Shown here piece after piece: positions 1-6,000 of a stretch of DNA of 11,868 nucleotides. Location of the stretch: contig JAEWRS010000317.1 of NCBI GenBank assembly GCA_023398855.1, forward strand, positions 1-11,868, given 5' to 3'. Position 1 is the first letter of the stretch. Each line of letters starts with the position of its first letter. The position numbers and the translations under genes are program-made. The notes beneath the pieces are model-generated. The model saw only the letters and a program-made list of their open reading frames with translations, did no database searches and had not been told where the DNA came from. This DNA is from Bacillota bacterium (GTDB lineage: Bacteria; Bacillota; Clostridia; Lachnospirales; Lachnospiraceae).

Positions 1-350
1 AGATTTATGCAGCCTGTGATGCCTTTCTTATGCCCTCTCTGTTTGAACCATGCGGCTTAAGCCAGCTTATGGCTCTTCGATACGGAACCGTTCCTATTGT
101 GAGGGAGACCGGCGGGTTAAAGGATACTGTGGAGCCTTATAATGAGTTTGAGAACCGGGGAACCGGATTCTCCTTTGCCAATTATAATGCTCATGAGATG
201 CTGGGGATCATTCGGTACGCGAAAATAGTATATTACGATAAAAAACGAGAATGGAACAAAATTATTGACCGTGCCATGACAAAGGATTACTCATGGAAAA
301 CTTCAGCCATGAAGTATCAGGAACTCTATGATTGGCTGATTGGTTTTTAA
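1..350 (+). CDS. glgA: Glycogen synthase (ADP-glucose), C-terminal end, 5' partial
   Basis: This is the last ~115 codons of a glycosyltransferase family 5 glycogen/starch synthase, which adds glucose from ADP-glucose to alpha-1,4-glucan in the cytoplasm. The frame is open from the window edge (first full codon at base 3, reading [12 protein letters not shown]) to the TAA at 348-350. The diagnostic part is the C-terminal GT-B nucleotide-sugar motif [19 protein letters not shown] followed by [14 protein letters not shown], which is nearly invariant in bacterial GlgA. The tail, with [17 protein letters not shown], matches the usual GlgA C-terminal helix that crosses back to the N-terminal domain. 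The ATG at 30 is internal, not a start. An HD-domain gene follows after 37 nt, perhaps in the same transcript. The family call is firm; only the upstream extent is unseen. Confidence 0.93.
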   Translation, partial: IYAACDAFLMPSLFEPCGLSQLMALRYGTVPIVRETGGLKDTVEPYNEFENRGTGFSFANYNAHEMLGIIRYAKIVYYDKKREWNKIIDRAMTKDYSWKTSAMKYQELYDWLIGF

Positions 351-387
351 GCCATTCATTGATCAGGAAAGAAGCGATTAAATTAAG

Positions 388-957
388 ATGGAAAATATGC
401 ATTTTACCCGGGAAGAAAGAGAAGAAGCAATCCGATGGGCAGAAGATTCTTCCTGGGTAGTACGGGAAGATTACCGGGAGGACCCCGATTATATGGACTG
501 CGTAAAGGACATTATTGACAGTCCGGTGTTTCAGTCCATGGATGAATACATGCAGCATGGCGACACCACCTGCAAGGCTCATTGCATTAAAGTTTCCTAT
601 ATGGGCTACTGCATTTGCAGAAAGCGGGGCTGGGATTATGCTGAGGTCGCCAGAGCAGGCCTTCTTCATGACTTGTTTCTGTATGACTGGCATACTCACG
701 CAAAGGAAACCGGGGAGCGTTTCCATGGTTTTACTCATCCCCGTACTGCATTAGACAATGCAGTAATACATTTTGAATTGACAGAAAAAGAGAAAGATAT
801 GATTTTGCGCCATATGTGGCCGCTGACCCCAATTCCCCCCAAAAGCCGGGAAGGAATGGTGATCATTTATTCGGATAAATTTTGCGGTCTCATAGAGACG
901 ATGGCCAGGATCAAGCGTTGGATCTTATACGGTTTTGGAAAGAAAAGCGCTGCATAA
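388..957 (+). CDS. HD-domain metal-dependent phosphohydrolase
   Basis: A 189-residue soluble protein with the HD-superfamily metal-binding pattern. Candidate ligands are H65, the doublet H94-D95 in the segment ARAGLLHDLFLYDW, H128 or H142, and D163 in the segment IIYSDKFCGL. HD proteins usually hydrolyse phosphomonoester or phosphodiester bonds of nucleotides; the substrate here cannot be told from sequence. The N-terminal 60 residues are acidic and rich in Trp and Tyr, with no recognised domain. The start at 388 has only a weak purine-rich stretch upstream (AGGAAAGAAG, 365-374), so the ATG three codons later is also possible. The DUF212 gene starts 13 nt after the stop, so the two are probably co-transcribed. 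Clostridial genomes often annotate such genes simply as HD domain-containing protein. Confidence 0.85.
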   Translation: MENMHFTREEREEAIRWAEDSSWVVREDYREDPDYMDCVKDIIDSPVFQSMDEYMQHGDTTCKAHCIKVSYMGYCICRKRGWDYAEVARAGLLHDLFLYDWHTHAKETGERFHGFTHPRTALDNAVIHFELTEKEKDMILRHMWPLTPIPPKSREGMVIIYSDKFCGLIETMARIKRWILYGFGKKSAA

Positions 958-970
958 GACGGAGGAAACC

Positions 971-1429
971 ATGACATTTTGGGATGATTTACTTGGGAAC
1001 CAGGTCCTGATCACTGCAGTTACCGGCTGGCTGGTAGCACAGGTTTTAAAGACGATCATTGATCTGGCCCTTAACAAGAACTTTAATCCGGAGAGGCTTG
1101 TGGGATCTGGGGGAATGCCCAGCTCCCACTCCTCAACGGTATGTGCATTATCGACCGCCGCCATTTACCGCTATGGCGTCGGTTCTTTTGAGTTTGCGGT
1201 ATGTTTTGTCCTTTCCATGATAGTCATGTACGATGCCATGGGAGTGCGCAGAGAGACAGGAAAGCAGGCAAAACTGTTAAACAGCATCCTTTTGGAAAAT
1301 CCATTTGAACTGAGTGGGGAAATATTACAGGAAAGACTCAAGGAATATGTGGGACATACCCCTCTCCAGGTGGTGGCGGGAGCGATTTTGGGAATTCTAC
1401 TGGCACTTTTTATTTCGCAATATTATTAA
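971..1429 (+). CDS. DUF212 divergent PAP2-family membrane protein (YuiD-like)
   Basis: A 152-residue membrane protein of the DUF212 family, distantly related to PAP2 acid phosphatases. Visible signatures are GGMPSSHSST (residues 47-56), YDAMGVRRETGKQA (87-100) and GHTPLQVVAGAILG (128-141). These carry the conserved His and Arg residues expected for a phosphatase-like site. Hydrophobic segments lie near residues 11-34, 57-87 and 131-150. I chose the ATG at 971 because GGAGG at 961-965 sits at good spacing; an upstream in-frame ATG at 935 would overlap the HD gene and lacks a ribosome binding site. The biochemical role is not established. By analogy with PAP2 enzymes a lipid-phosphate substrate is possible, but that is inference. 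It likely shares a transcript with the HD gene. Confidence 0.88.
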   Translation: MTFWDDLLGNQVLITAVTGWLVAQVLKTIIDLALNKNFNPERLVGSGGMPSSHSSTVCALSTAAIYRYGVGSFEFAVCFVLSMIVMYDAMGVRRETGKQAKLLNSILLENPFELSGEILQERLKEYVGHTPLQVVAGAILGILLALFISQYY

Positions 1430-1438
1430 ATAGGACAG

Positions 1439-1459
1439 CAAAAAGCATCCGGCTTTTTG
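1439..1459 (+). terminator. Possible weak intrinsic terminator hairpin
   Basis: A perfect 8-bp inverted repeat, CAAAAAGC (1439-1446) and GCTTTTTG (1452-1459), with a 5-nt loop, lies 9 nt after the DUF212 stop codon. The T-run is inside the stem rather than beyond it and the stem is A/T-rich, so termination would be inefficient. It could work in either direction. The position is right for the end of the glgA-HD-DUF212 transcript. Confidence 0.35.
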
Positions 1460-1559
1460 ACACTCAGGCAACCAGCGGAACCAGGATCATTTGTGCCAGA
1501 GTCGTTGTTTACAAGGGAAAAAAGAAGAAAGTTTTCTGGGAATCGTAAGAAAATAGTCC

Positions 1560-1588
1560 TTGATTTCTTAAGATATCCATATTATACT
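1560..1588 (+). promoter_or_regulatory. Sigma-A type promoter for the PF06541 gene
   Basis: TTGATT (1560-1565) and TATACT (1583-1588) are separated by exactly 17 bp, matching 4/6 and 5/6 consensus positions. The predicted start of transcription is near 1595, about 30 nt before the coding start. An 8-bp inverted repeat, TTTAACAA (1588-1595) and TTGTTAAA (1605-1612), overlaps the predicted start point and could be an operator or a 5' leader hairpin. Confidence 0.6.
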
Positions 1589-1624
1589 TTAACAAGTTAA
1601 AAAATTGTTAAAATTGGAGGTTAA

Positions 1625-2188
1625 ATGGATATGTCAATTTATCATAGGATAAACTGTTTTTTCCTATTCAGCCTTTTGGGGTATCTGCTGGAATGCGCTG
1701 TACTCAGTTATGAAAATAAGAGGCCTGTTCTGAATCGTGGATTCGGACATGGACCGTTTTGTATTATTTATGGATTTGGCTCCGTGGGGGCCATGATCCT
1801 GCTAAAGCCTCTTGCAGACAATCCTGTTCATCTGTATTTCGCTGCAATGGCAATGGCTACTGCTATGGAGCTGGTAACGGCACATATGATGATAAAACTA
1901 TTCGGTTCATTTTGGTGGGATTACAGCCAGAAGCTGTTTAATTACAAAGGAATCATTTGTTTGGAAAGCAGCATTGCATGGGGATTTCTGGGAATTTTTT
2001 ATTTCCGTTTTCTCAATGGATTCGTAACTCAGATGGCAGGAATGGTTCCGGAAGATTTTGAACGCTTATTGGCAATGAGCCTTATTATTTTTTATATGGC
2101 TGATTTTATATACACCATGAGAATGCAGCTTCGGGCAGATTGTGATGATGATGAATCGTCCATGCTCGGACGCTTGAAAGTATATTGA
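1625..2188 (+). CDS. PF06541-family membrane protein (putative ABC-type permease family)
   Basis: A 187-residue integral membrane protein of the PF06541 family, commonly labelled putative ABC transporter permease in clostridia although no transport role is proven. The family landmarks are present in order: GYLLECAVLSYENKR (residues 19-33), NRGFGHGPFCIIYGFG (about 37-52), a helix ending in MELVTAH, and FWWDYSQKLFNYKG (about 96-109) followed by the helix starting CLESSIAWGFLG. About five membrane helices are apparent. The C-terminus is short, acidic and cytoplasmic-looking (DCDDDESS). GGAGG at 1616-1620 lies 4 nt from the ATG at 1625 and 10 nt from a second ATG at 1631, so the true start may be two codons later. 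The gene has its own promoter and a following hairpin, so it looks monocistronic. Confidence 0.85.
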   Translation: MDMSIYHRINCFFLFSLLGYLLECAVLSYENKRPVLNRGFGHGPFCIIYGFGSVGAMILLKPLADNPVHLYFAAMAMATAMELVTAHMMIKLFGSFWWDYSQKLFNYKGIICLESSIAWGFLGIFYFRFLNGFVTQMAGMVPEDFERLLAMSLIIFYMADFIYTMRMQLRADCDDDESSMLGRLKVY

Positions 2189-2194
2189 TGATTG

Positions 2195-2232
2195 GCGGGA
2201 TTCGATATGGGTCCCGCTTATTTGCTGTTTTT
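2195..2232 (+). terminator. Probable intrinsic terminator after the PF06541 gene
   Basis: GCGGGA (2195-2200) pairs with TCCCGC (2212-2217) across an 11-nt loop. It is followed by a T-rich stretch, TTATTTGCTGTTTTT (2218-2232). The hairpin begins 6 nt after the stop codon at 2186-2188. The interrupted T-tract makes it moderate in strength, so some read-through into maf is possible. Confidence 0.55.
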
Positions 2233-2265
2233 ACCGGTAATGCAGAAGATACTTGGAGGTATTAG

Positions 2266-2862
2266 ATGATCAGGATAAAAAAGCTGGTGCTGGCTTCGGC
2301 CTCACCAAGAAGGAAAGAGCTTCTGGCTCAGATTGGGTTAGCTCCTAAGATCGTTCCCAGCACCATTGAAGAGATGATTACAACAGCAGTACCTGAGGAA
2401 GCAGTCATGGAGTTGTCCCGCCAAAAGGCAGAGGATGTTGCTGCCCGGCAGCCGGTGGGCAGCTGTGTCATTGGTGCGGATACTGTGGTTGCTGCAGGCG
2501 GTGAAATTCTGGGAAAGCCGGCTACCCACCAGGAGGCTTACCGGATGATATCCATGATAGAGGGGAAGACGCATCAGGTGTACACGGGTGTTACCCTGGT
2601 GTATTGTGGACAAAAGGGCTTTAGAGTAAAGACATTTGTGGAAAAAACAAATGTACATCTGTATCCCATGTCAGAGGAAGAGATCAAAGCTTATACAGAC
2701 AGTACGGAACCCATGGATAAAGCCGGAGCCTATGGAATACAAGGTAAATTTGCAGCTTTTATCAAAGGGATTGACGGGGATTATAATAATGTAGTAGGAT
2801 TGCCTGTAGGACGTATGTACCAGGAGATGAAGGAGATGTTTGAACAGGAGGATGAGGAATGA
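2266..2862 (+). CDS. maf: Maf-family nucleoside triphosphate pyrophosphatase
   Basis: A 198-residue Maf/YhdE-family protein. These enzymes hydrolyse dTTP, UTP or related, often modified, nucleotides to the monophosphate plus pyrophosphate; this is cytoplasmic house-cleaning, and older names call it septum formation protein Maf. Key motifs are LASASPRRKELL (residues 9-20) with the S-x-R-R phosphate-binding signature, VIGADTVV with the catalytic D72, and DKAGAYGIQGKFAAF followed by GDYNNVVGLPV near the C-terminus. The GIQG and VVGLP sequences resemble the YhdE (dTTP/UTP) subgroup more than the YceF (m7GTP) subgroup. GGAGG at 2255-2259 is 6 nt from the ATG, so the start is secure. The stop overlaps the next gene's start by 4 nt (ATGA), implying translational coupling. 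Confidence 0.95.
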   Translation: MIRIKKLVLASASPRRKELLAQIGLAPKIVPSTIEEMITTAVPEEAVMELSRQKAEDVAARQPVGSCVIGADTVVAAGGEILGKPATHQEAYRMISMIEGKTHQVYTGVTLVYCGQKGFRVKTFVEKTNVHLYPMSEEEIKAYTDSTEPMDKAGAYGIQGKFAAFIKGIDGDYNNVVGLPVGRMYQEMKEMFEQEDEE

Positions 2863-3644
2863 TTAAACTGATAGCATCGGATATTGACGGGACTTTGGTG
2901 ACGGATGGAAGCCACGAGCTGAATCCGGAGCTTTATGATGTGATTTTAAAGCTGCGGGAAAAAGGAATACTATTTGCTGCAGCCAGCGGACGTCAGTGGC
3001 TTAGTATTGAATCCATATTTGCCCCTATCAAAGAAAAGGTGTTCTATCTGTCAGATAACGGTGCTTATGTGGGCTGCCATGGAAGAAGCCTGTTCATCAA
3101 CACCATTGAGCGCAAGACGATCATGGATGTGGTGGAAGACGTAAGGAATATGGATGGGCTTGATGTGATGATCTGCGGACCGGATATGATTTATACAGAG
3201 TCAAAAAATGAGGAATTTTTGGACTGGATTGTTAACGGCTACCGGTTTCATGTGAGGCAGGTGGAGGATTTGACCAAGGTGGATTCCGAATTTATTAAAG
3301 TTTCGGTATACCGTAAAACAGATGTGGAGGCTCATACCAGAATCCTCAGGGAAAAGTATGCGGACCGCCTTAAAATTACAATAGCCGGAGACATGTGGAT
3401 GGATTGCATGAGGCCTGGAATTAATAAAGGACAGGCGGTGAGACTTCTGCAGGAAAGCCTGGGGATCAAGCCTGAGGAGACGATGGCCTTTGGTGATCAG
3501 TTAAATGATGTGGAGATGCTAAAGCAGGCGTACTACAGCTTTGCCGTAGGCAATGCCAGGGAAGAAGTAAAGGACGTGGCCAGGTTTCAGGCGGATACCA
3601 ATGTAAATGACGGAGTATTGAAAATACTGAAGCTGCTGGTATAG
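2859..3644 (+). CDS. Cof-type HAD-IIB sugar/nucleotide phosphatase
   Basis: A 261-residue haloacid-dehalogenase superfamily phosphatase of the Cof/YidA type, with a cap domain of class IIB. Motif I is DIDGTLV with nucleophile D8 and acid/base D10. Motif II is the Ser in AASGR, the motif III lysine is K190 in INKGQA, and motif IV is GDQLNDVEM with D213 and D217 coordinating magnesium. Such enzymes dephosphorylate sugar phosphates, flavin precursors or pyridoxal phosphate with broad specificity; the substrate here is not predictable. The ATG overlaps the maf stop by 4 nt, and the sequence GAGGATGAGG near 2847-2856 could serve as its ribosome binding site. A lipoprotein gene starts 23 nt after the stop, so maf, this gene and the next two form one likely operon. 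Confidence 0.93.
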   Translation: MIKLIASDIDGTLVTDGSHELNPELYDVILKLREKGILFAAASGRQWLSIESIFAPIKEKVFYLSDNGAYVGCHGRSLFINTIERKTIMDVVEDVRNMDGLDVMICGPDMIYTESKNEEFLDWIVNGYRFHVRQVEDLTKVDSEFIKVSVYRKTDVEAHTRILREKYADRLKITIAGDMWMDCMRPGINKGQAVRLLQESLGIKPEETMAFGDQLNDVEMLKQAYYSFAVGNAREEVKDVARFQADTNVNDGVLKILKLLV

Positions 3645-3667
3645 GCAGTGTAAAGAGAGGGATGCTC

Positions 3668-4639
3668 ATGAAAGGTCAACTTAAGAGTATGGGAAGAGTT
3701 CTTCTGGCTGCAGCTGGGGCAATTGCCCTGCTGACCGGATGCAAGGCTGATATCCCCCTTGTTTCTGAAACGTCAACCACGAAAGCATACACCCTTGCGC
3801 AGTCCATGGTGGTTCTGGCCACAGAAAGGAACCAGTATCAGCAGATTTACACCAGCCAGATCTGGGGAGTGGATTTACCCGACGGTCAGACTTTTGAAAC
3901 CTATCTGGTGGATCAGGTAAAGGAATTTCTTCAGGAAATGAAAATGATGAATCTGCTGGCCCGGAATAAGGGGGTCACATTAACCAATGCGGAAAAGGAA
4001 GAGGTGCGTAAGGCATCGGAGGAGTATTACAATTCCCTGACAGCAGATGATATTTCTTATATGGGAGCCACGGAAGACGATGTGAGGACCATGTATGAGG
4101 AATACTATTTATCCAATAAGGTGGTTGATGAACTGACAAAGGATATGAATTTAGAAATCAGTGACAGCGAAGCCAAGGTGATCCTTGTAGAACAGATTGT
4201 TATGTCCAATGGAGCTGAGGCTGGTAAGATACTGTTAAAGGCACAGGCTGAGGGAACTGACTTTTCTGCACTTGCCAGAGAATTTTCAGAGAGTGGAGTC
4301 ATAGAACGAAAAGTGGGAAGAGGGGAAAATCCTGGTCCTTATGAGGATGCTGCATTTTCTCTGTCAGCAGGTCAAATCAGCCAGGTGGTGGAGGATAAGG
4401 GAAAATATTATATTATCCGGTGTGTAAATGATTATGATGAAGCTGCCACCCAGGAGAGAAAATCAGGATTGTACCGGAAACGCAAGAGGGAAGTGTTTGA
4501 TCAGATCTATTCTCAGTTTAAAAATGAAAATCCAGTTACCTTCAGCAATGAGATATGGAAGAATGTAAAATTTTCCAAGGAAGACAAGACCACGACCACG
4601 GACTTTTTTGAAATCTATAAAAAGTACTTTTCTGATTGA
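3668..4639 (+). CDS. PrsA/SurA-like peptidyl-prolyl isomerase lipoprotein
   Basis: A 323-residue extracytoplasmic foldase. The N-terminus is a lipoprotein signal: KGQLKSMGR, a hydrophobic LLAAAGAIALL, then the lipobox LTGC with C25 as the lipid-modified residue. Residues about 26-165 form a helical SurA/PrsA-type chaperone region (ERNQYQQIYTSQIWG, LARNKGVTLTNAEKEEV). A parvulin rotamase domain follows at roughly 168-258, with DFSALAREFSES, a Gly-rich turn near GRGENPGPYEDAAFSL, and QISQVVEDKGKYYIIRC. A charged C-terminal tail lies beyond it. It probably helps secreted proteins fold on the outer face of the membrane. I prefer the ATG at 3668 because AGAGAGG (3654-3660) is 7 nt away; the ATG at 3662 is too close. 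It follows the HAD gene by 23 nt. Confidence 0.9.
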   Translation: MKGQLKSMGRVLLAAAGAIALLTGCKADIPLVSETSTTKAYTLAQSMVVLATERNQYQQIYTSQIWGVDLPDGQTFETYLVDQVKEFLQEMKMMNLLARNKGVTLTNAEKEEVRKASEEYYNSLTADDISYMGATEDDVRTMYEEYYLSNKVVDELTKDMNLEISDSEAKVILVEQIVMSNGAEAGKILLKAQAEGTDFSALAREFSESGVIERKVGRGENPGPYEDAAFSLSAGQISQVVEDKGKYYIIRCVNDYDEAATQERKSGLYRKRKREVFDQIYSQFKNENPVTFSNEIWKNVKFSKEDKTTTTDFFEIYKKYFSD

Positions 4640-4668
4640 CCAAAGTGGAAGGATGGGGAAAGCTACAG

Positions 4669-4902
4669 ATGAAGCCGGAAGAATATGATAGAACAAGAGG
4701 ACGCAGCCGCAGGCGCAGAAAAAACCGCAGACGTGAGATCCTGATTGGGGTTTTGTGGTTTATCCTGGCCCTGTTTCTGATTGCAGGACTGACTGCAGGA
4801 GGCATGTTTGGATACCGGTACTGGGAAGGAAGCAAAACGACTGATTCACGTTTGGAAACCAGCCGGGAAATTGTGCCGGAAACCATGGGGGAATTGCAAT
4901 AA
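4669..4902 (+). CDS. Small Arg-rich single-pass membrane protein, unknown function
   Basis: A 77-residue protein that I do not recognise as a named family. Its N-terminal third is extremely basic (TRGRSRRRRKNRRRE, residues 9-23). One clear membrane helix follows (ILIGVLWFILALFLIAGLTA, about 24-43), and the rest is a polar, mildly acidic tail. By the positive-inside rule the Arg-rich end faces the cytoplasm and the tail the outside. The start at ATG 4669 is favoured because GGGGA at 4655-4659 lies 9 nt upstream; a TTG at 4636 overlapping the previous stop is also in frame. It is last in the maf-HAD-foldase run and ends 43 nt before a strong terminator. A role near the membrane-bound foldase or secretion is only a guess from context. 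Confidence 0.7.
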   Translation: MKPEEYDRTRGRSRRRRKNRRREILIGVLWFILALFLIAGLTAGGMFGYRYWEGSKTTDSRLETSREIVPETMGELQ

Positions 4903-4945
4903 GGGTACGAGGGAAAACAGATTGCTGTTTTCCAGGAATAAAGAT

Positions 4946-4975
4946 GAGGTCCCAGCTGTGCTGGGACCTTTTTTT
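4946..4975 (+). terminator. Strong intrinsic terminator between convergent genes
   Basis: A perfect 10-bp stem, AGGTCCCAGC (4947-4956) and GCTGGGACCT (4960-4969), with a 3-nt loop (TGT), runs directly into seven T residues (4969-4975). It ends the maf-to-small-membrane-protein transcript. It also lies about 50 nt downstream of the convergent mobB-like gene. On the minus strand the hairpin is followed only by a weak T-rich stretch, so it is mainly a plus-strand terminator. Confidence 0.93.
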
Positions 4976-5022
4976 AGTTTCAGGCAGTCTGTCCCAAATT
5001 TGTCCCCAACACACGGGATTGA

Positions 5023-5601
5023 TTAAGAAAAGCATTGTTTTAATTTTTGATACAATTCTCCATGGACAAAGCTGGAAAAAGCCGCTTCCTTTTGGGGAAG
5101 GATCACGTCAGCATATTCCATCACAGCCTCTGCCGTTGGTTTTATAACGGAAGAAGTGGTGCTCTTTATCATAATAAAGAGAGCCGGCTCAGCCACCAGA
5201 CGGACACTGTTGGATTCACATAGAACGAGGGTGCCATCAGGGATCAGTTTCAGTGCTTCCTCTAATGCTTCTCTAATATTTTCTTGATAGGCGCGAATCA
5301 GGTAGACCTGTTTTGCTCCGGCCTTTTTAAGCAGCATCGTATCTTTTGTTCCGGTGCCGTTTTCCTGTGTAATGTCAAAACGGCTATTCAGCCCTTTACA
5401 GATTCCGCACCCATGGCCTCCTCTGGGGCAAGCGTCTCCATGCTCCCTGATCGTAATCAGCTTGAATGCAGCAACAGGCATTTTATCCTGAAAGGCATGG
5501 AGGATTTTAAGGGCCAGGGTAGTTTTTCCGCTGTTTCTTCCTGTCGCTCCAATCAGAATCATTTGTCTGACCTGCAAAACTGTTTCCTTTTCTGTACTCA
5601 T
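5023..5601 (-). CDS. mobB: MobB-like P-loop nucleotide-binding protein
   Basis: A 192-residue P-loop protein. Its Walker A motif is GATGRNSGKTT (residues 18-28). The D87-T88 context in DTMLLKKAGAKQV resembles the MobB pattern of an Asp-Ser/Thr pair before an L-x-x-AGA stretch, and a strand LVLCESNSVR (125-134) sits where MobB has its VEG segment. MobB is a GTP-binding partner that aids MobA in attaching GMP to molybdopterin. The genomic setting beside mobA, moeA and a formate dehydrogenase supports this role. Unlike E. coli MobB, it carries a Cys/Gly-rich insert, CPRGGHGCGIC (C58, C65, C68), that could bind metal. I chose ATG 5601 because GGGAG lies 5 nt upstream; longer in-frame starts would run into the promoter. 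It could instead be another SIMIBI-class ATPase. Confidence 0.75.
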   Translation of the reverse strand: MSTEKETVLQVRQMILIGATGRNSGKTTLALKILHAFQDKMPVAAFKLITIREHGDACPRGGHGCGICKGLNSRFDITQENGTGTKDTMLLKKAGAKQVYLIRAYQENIREALEEALKLIPDGTLVLCESNSVRLVAEPALFIMIKSTTSSVIKPTAEAVMEYADVILPQKEAAFSSFVHGELYQKLKQCFS

Positions 5602-5670
5602 ATAGTCTCCCATCTCTTTAAACGGCTGCACATGGCTGGCAGAACAGGCGGTTATGTATAAATTTTTTTG

Positions 5671-5699
5671 ATTATAACATGTTTCAAACATAGTTTCAA
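5671..5699 (-). promoter_or_regulatory. Promoter of the mobB-like gene, minus strand
   Basis: Read on the minus strand, TTGAAA (5699-5694) is followed by a 17-bp spacer and a perfect TATAAT (5676-5671). An extended -10 TG (5679-5678) precedes the TATAAT. The predicted transcript starts near 5664, giving a leader of about 60 nt to the ATG at 5601. The spacer contains a palindrome listed separately, which suggests the promoter is controlled. Confidence 0.8.
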
Positions 5700-5712
5700 T
5701 GCGTGAAACATG
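5678..5712. repeat. Nested palindromes at the mobB promoter (operator candidate)
   Basis: A perfect 13-bp palindrome ATGTTTCAAACAT (5679-5691, arms of 6 around one base) occupies the spacer of the mobB promoter. A larger perfect 9-bp inverted repeat, CATGTTTCA (5678-5686) and TGAAACATG (5704-5712), spans the -35 box. The half-site GTTTCA therefore occurs three times, at 5681 and 5693 in direct orientation and at 5704 inverted. This is the layout expected for a repressor binding site; the regulator is not identified. Confidence 0.55.
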
Positions 5713-5768
5713 CTGAGAGTCTTAAAAATTGCGTGATAAAATTAACAAGAAAAGAGTGGAGGTTAAGG

Positions 5769-5924
5769 GTGTCTTTGCTTCAGAAGAAAGGCATTGGCAG
5801 TACCCTGCTTTTTTTCTATTACAGAAATATGGAAAAGCCAGTATCTTTAATTTTAGTGAAACAATTACTTGGGTTATCTAAAAAAGAATTAGATAATGGT
5901 AGAAAAATATTGAGAAAAATATAA
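5769..5924 (+). CDS. Small orphan ORF, 51 codons, unknown
   Basis: A 51-residue basic peptide starting at GTG 5769, with GGAGG (5758-5762) at the ideal 6-nt spacing, which is the main reason to list it. The frame also runs back to a GTG at 5703, but that start lies inside the operator repeats and has no ribosome binding site. The sequence begins VSLLQKKGIGSTLLFFYYRN. It ends in a Lys/Leu-rich part, LVKQLLGLSKKELDNGRKIL, that could form two amphipathic helices, somewhat like part of a helix-turn-helix. I do not recognise the family. It lies between the divergent mobB and mobA genes, in AT-rich DNA. It could be a small regulator, a remnant of a larger gene, or not expressed at all; I see no convincing promoter directly upstream. 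Confidence 0.4.
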   Translation: MSLLQKKGIGSTLLFFYYRNMEKPVSLILVKQLLGLSKKELDNGRKILRKI

Positions 5925-5940
5925 CAAAAAAAGATAAAAA

Positions 5941-5963
5941 ATCACAATATTGTGTATTGTGAT
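5941..5963. repeat. Perfect inverted repeat upstream of the mobA promoter
   Basis: ATCACAATA (5941-5949) and TATTGTGAT (5955-5963) are perfect 9-bp arms around a 5-nt spacer. Within them CACAATATTGTG (5943-5954) is itself a perfect 12-bp palindrome, so the ATTGTG half-site occurs three times. The centre is about 84 bp upstream of the predicted mobA transcription start, which would suit an activator or a looping repressor. On the minus strand it is followed by T-rich DNA, but the stem has few G-C pairs. Confidence 0.45.
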
Positions 5964-6000
5964 CAAATATATATAAAACCGTTATACTCATTTGTATATA

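Noticed and set aside
262..738. Long open frame on the minus strand across glgA and the HD gene
   Set aside because: It overlaps two well-supported plus-strand genes, has no ribosome binding site and shows no family motif. The same applies to the other antisense frames, such as those over maf, the foldase and the catalytic subunit.
1588..1612. Rex (NADH-sensing) operator
   Set aside because: Rex sites read TTGTTAA-N4-TTAACAA. Here the arms are in the opposite order and 9 nt apart.
5602..5691. Longer N-terminus for the MobB-like protein
   Set aside because: The extension would include the -10 box and operator of the promoter and has no ribosome binding site, whereas ATG 5601 has GGGAG at ideal spacing.
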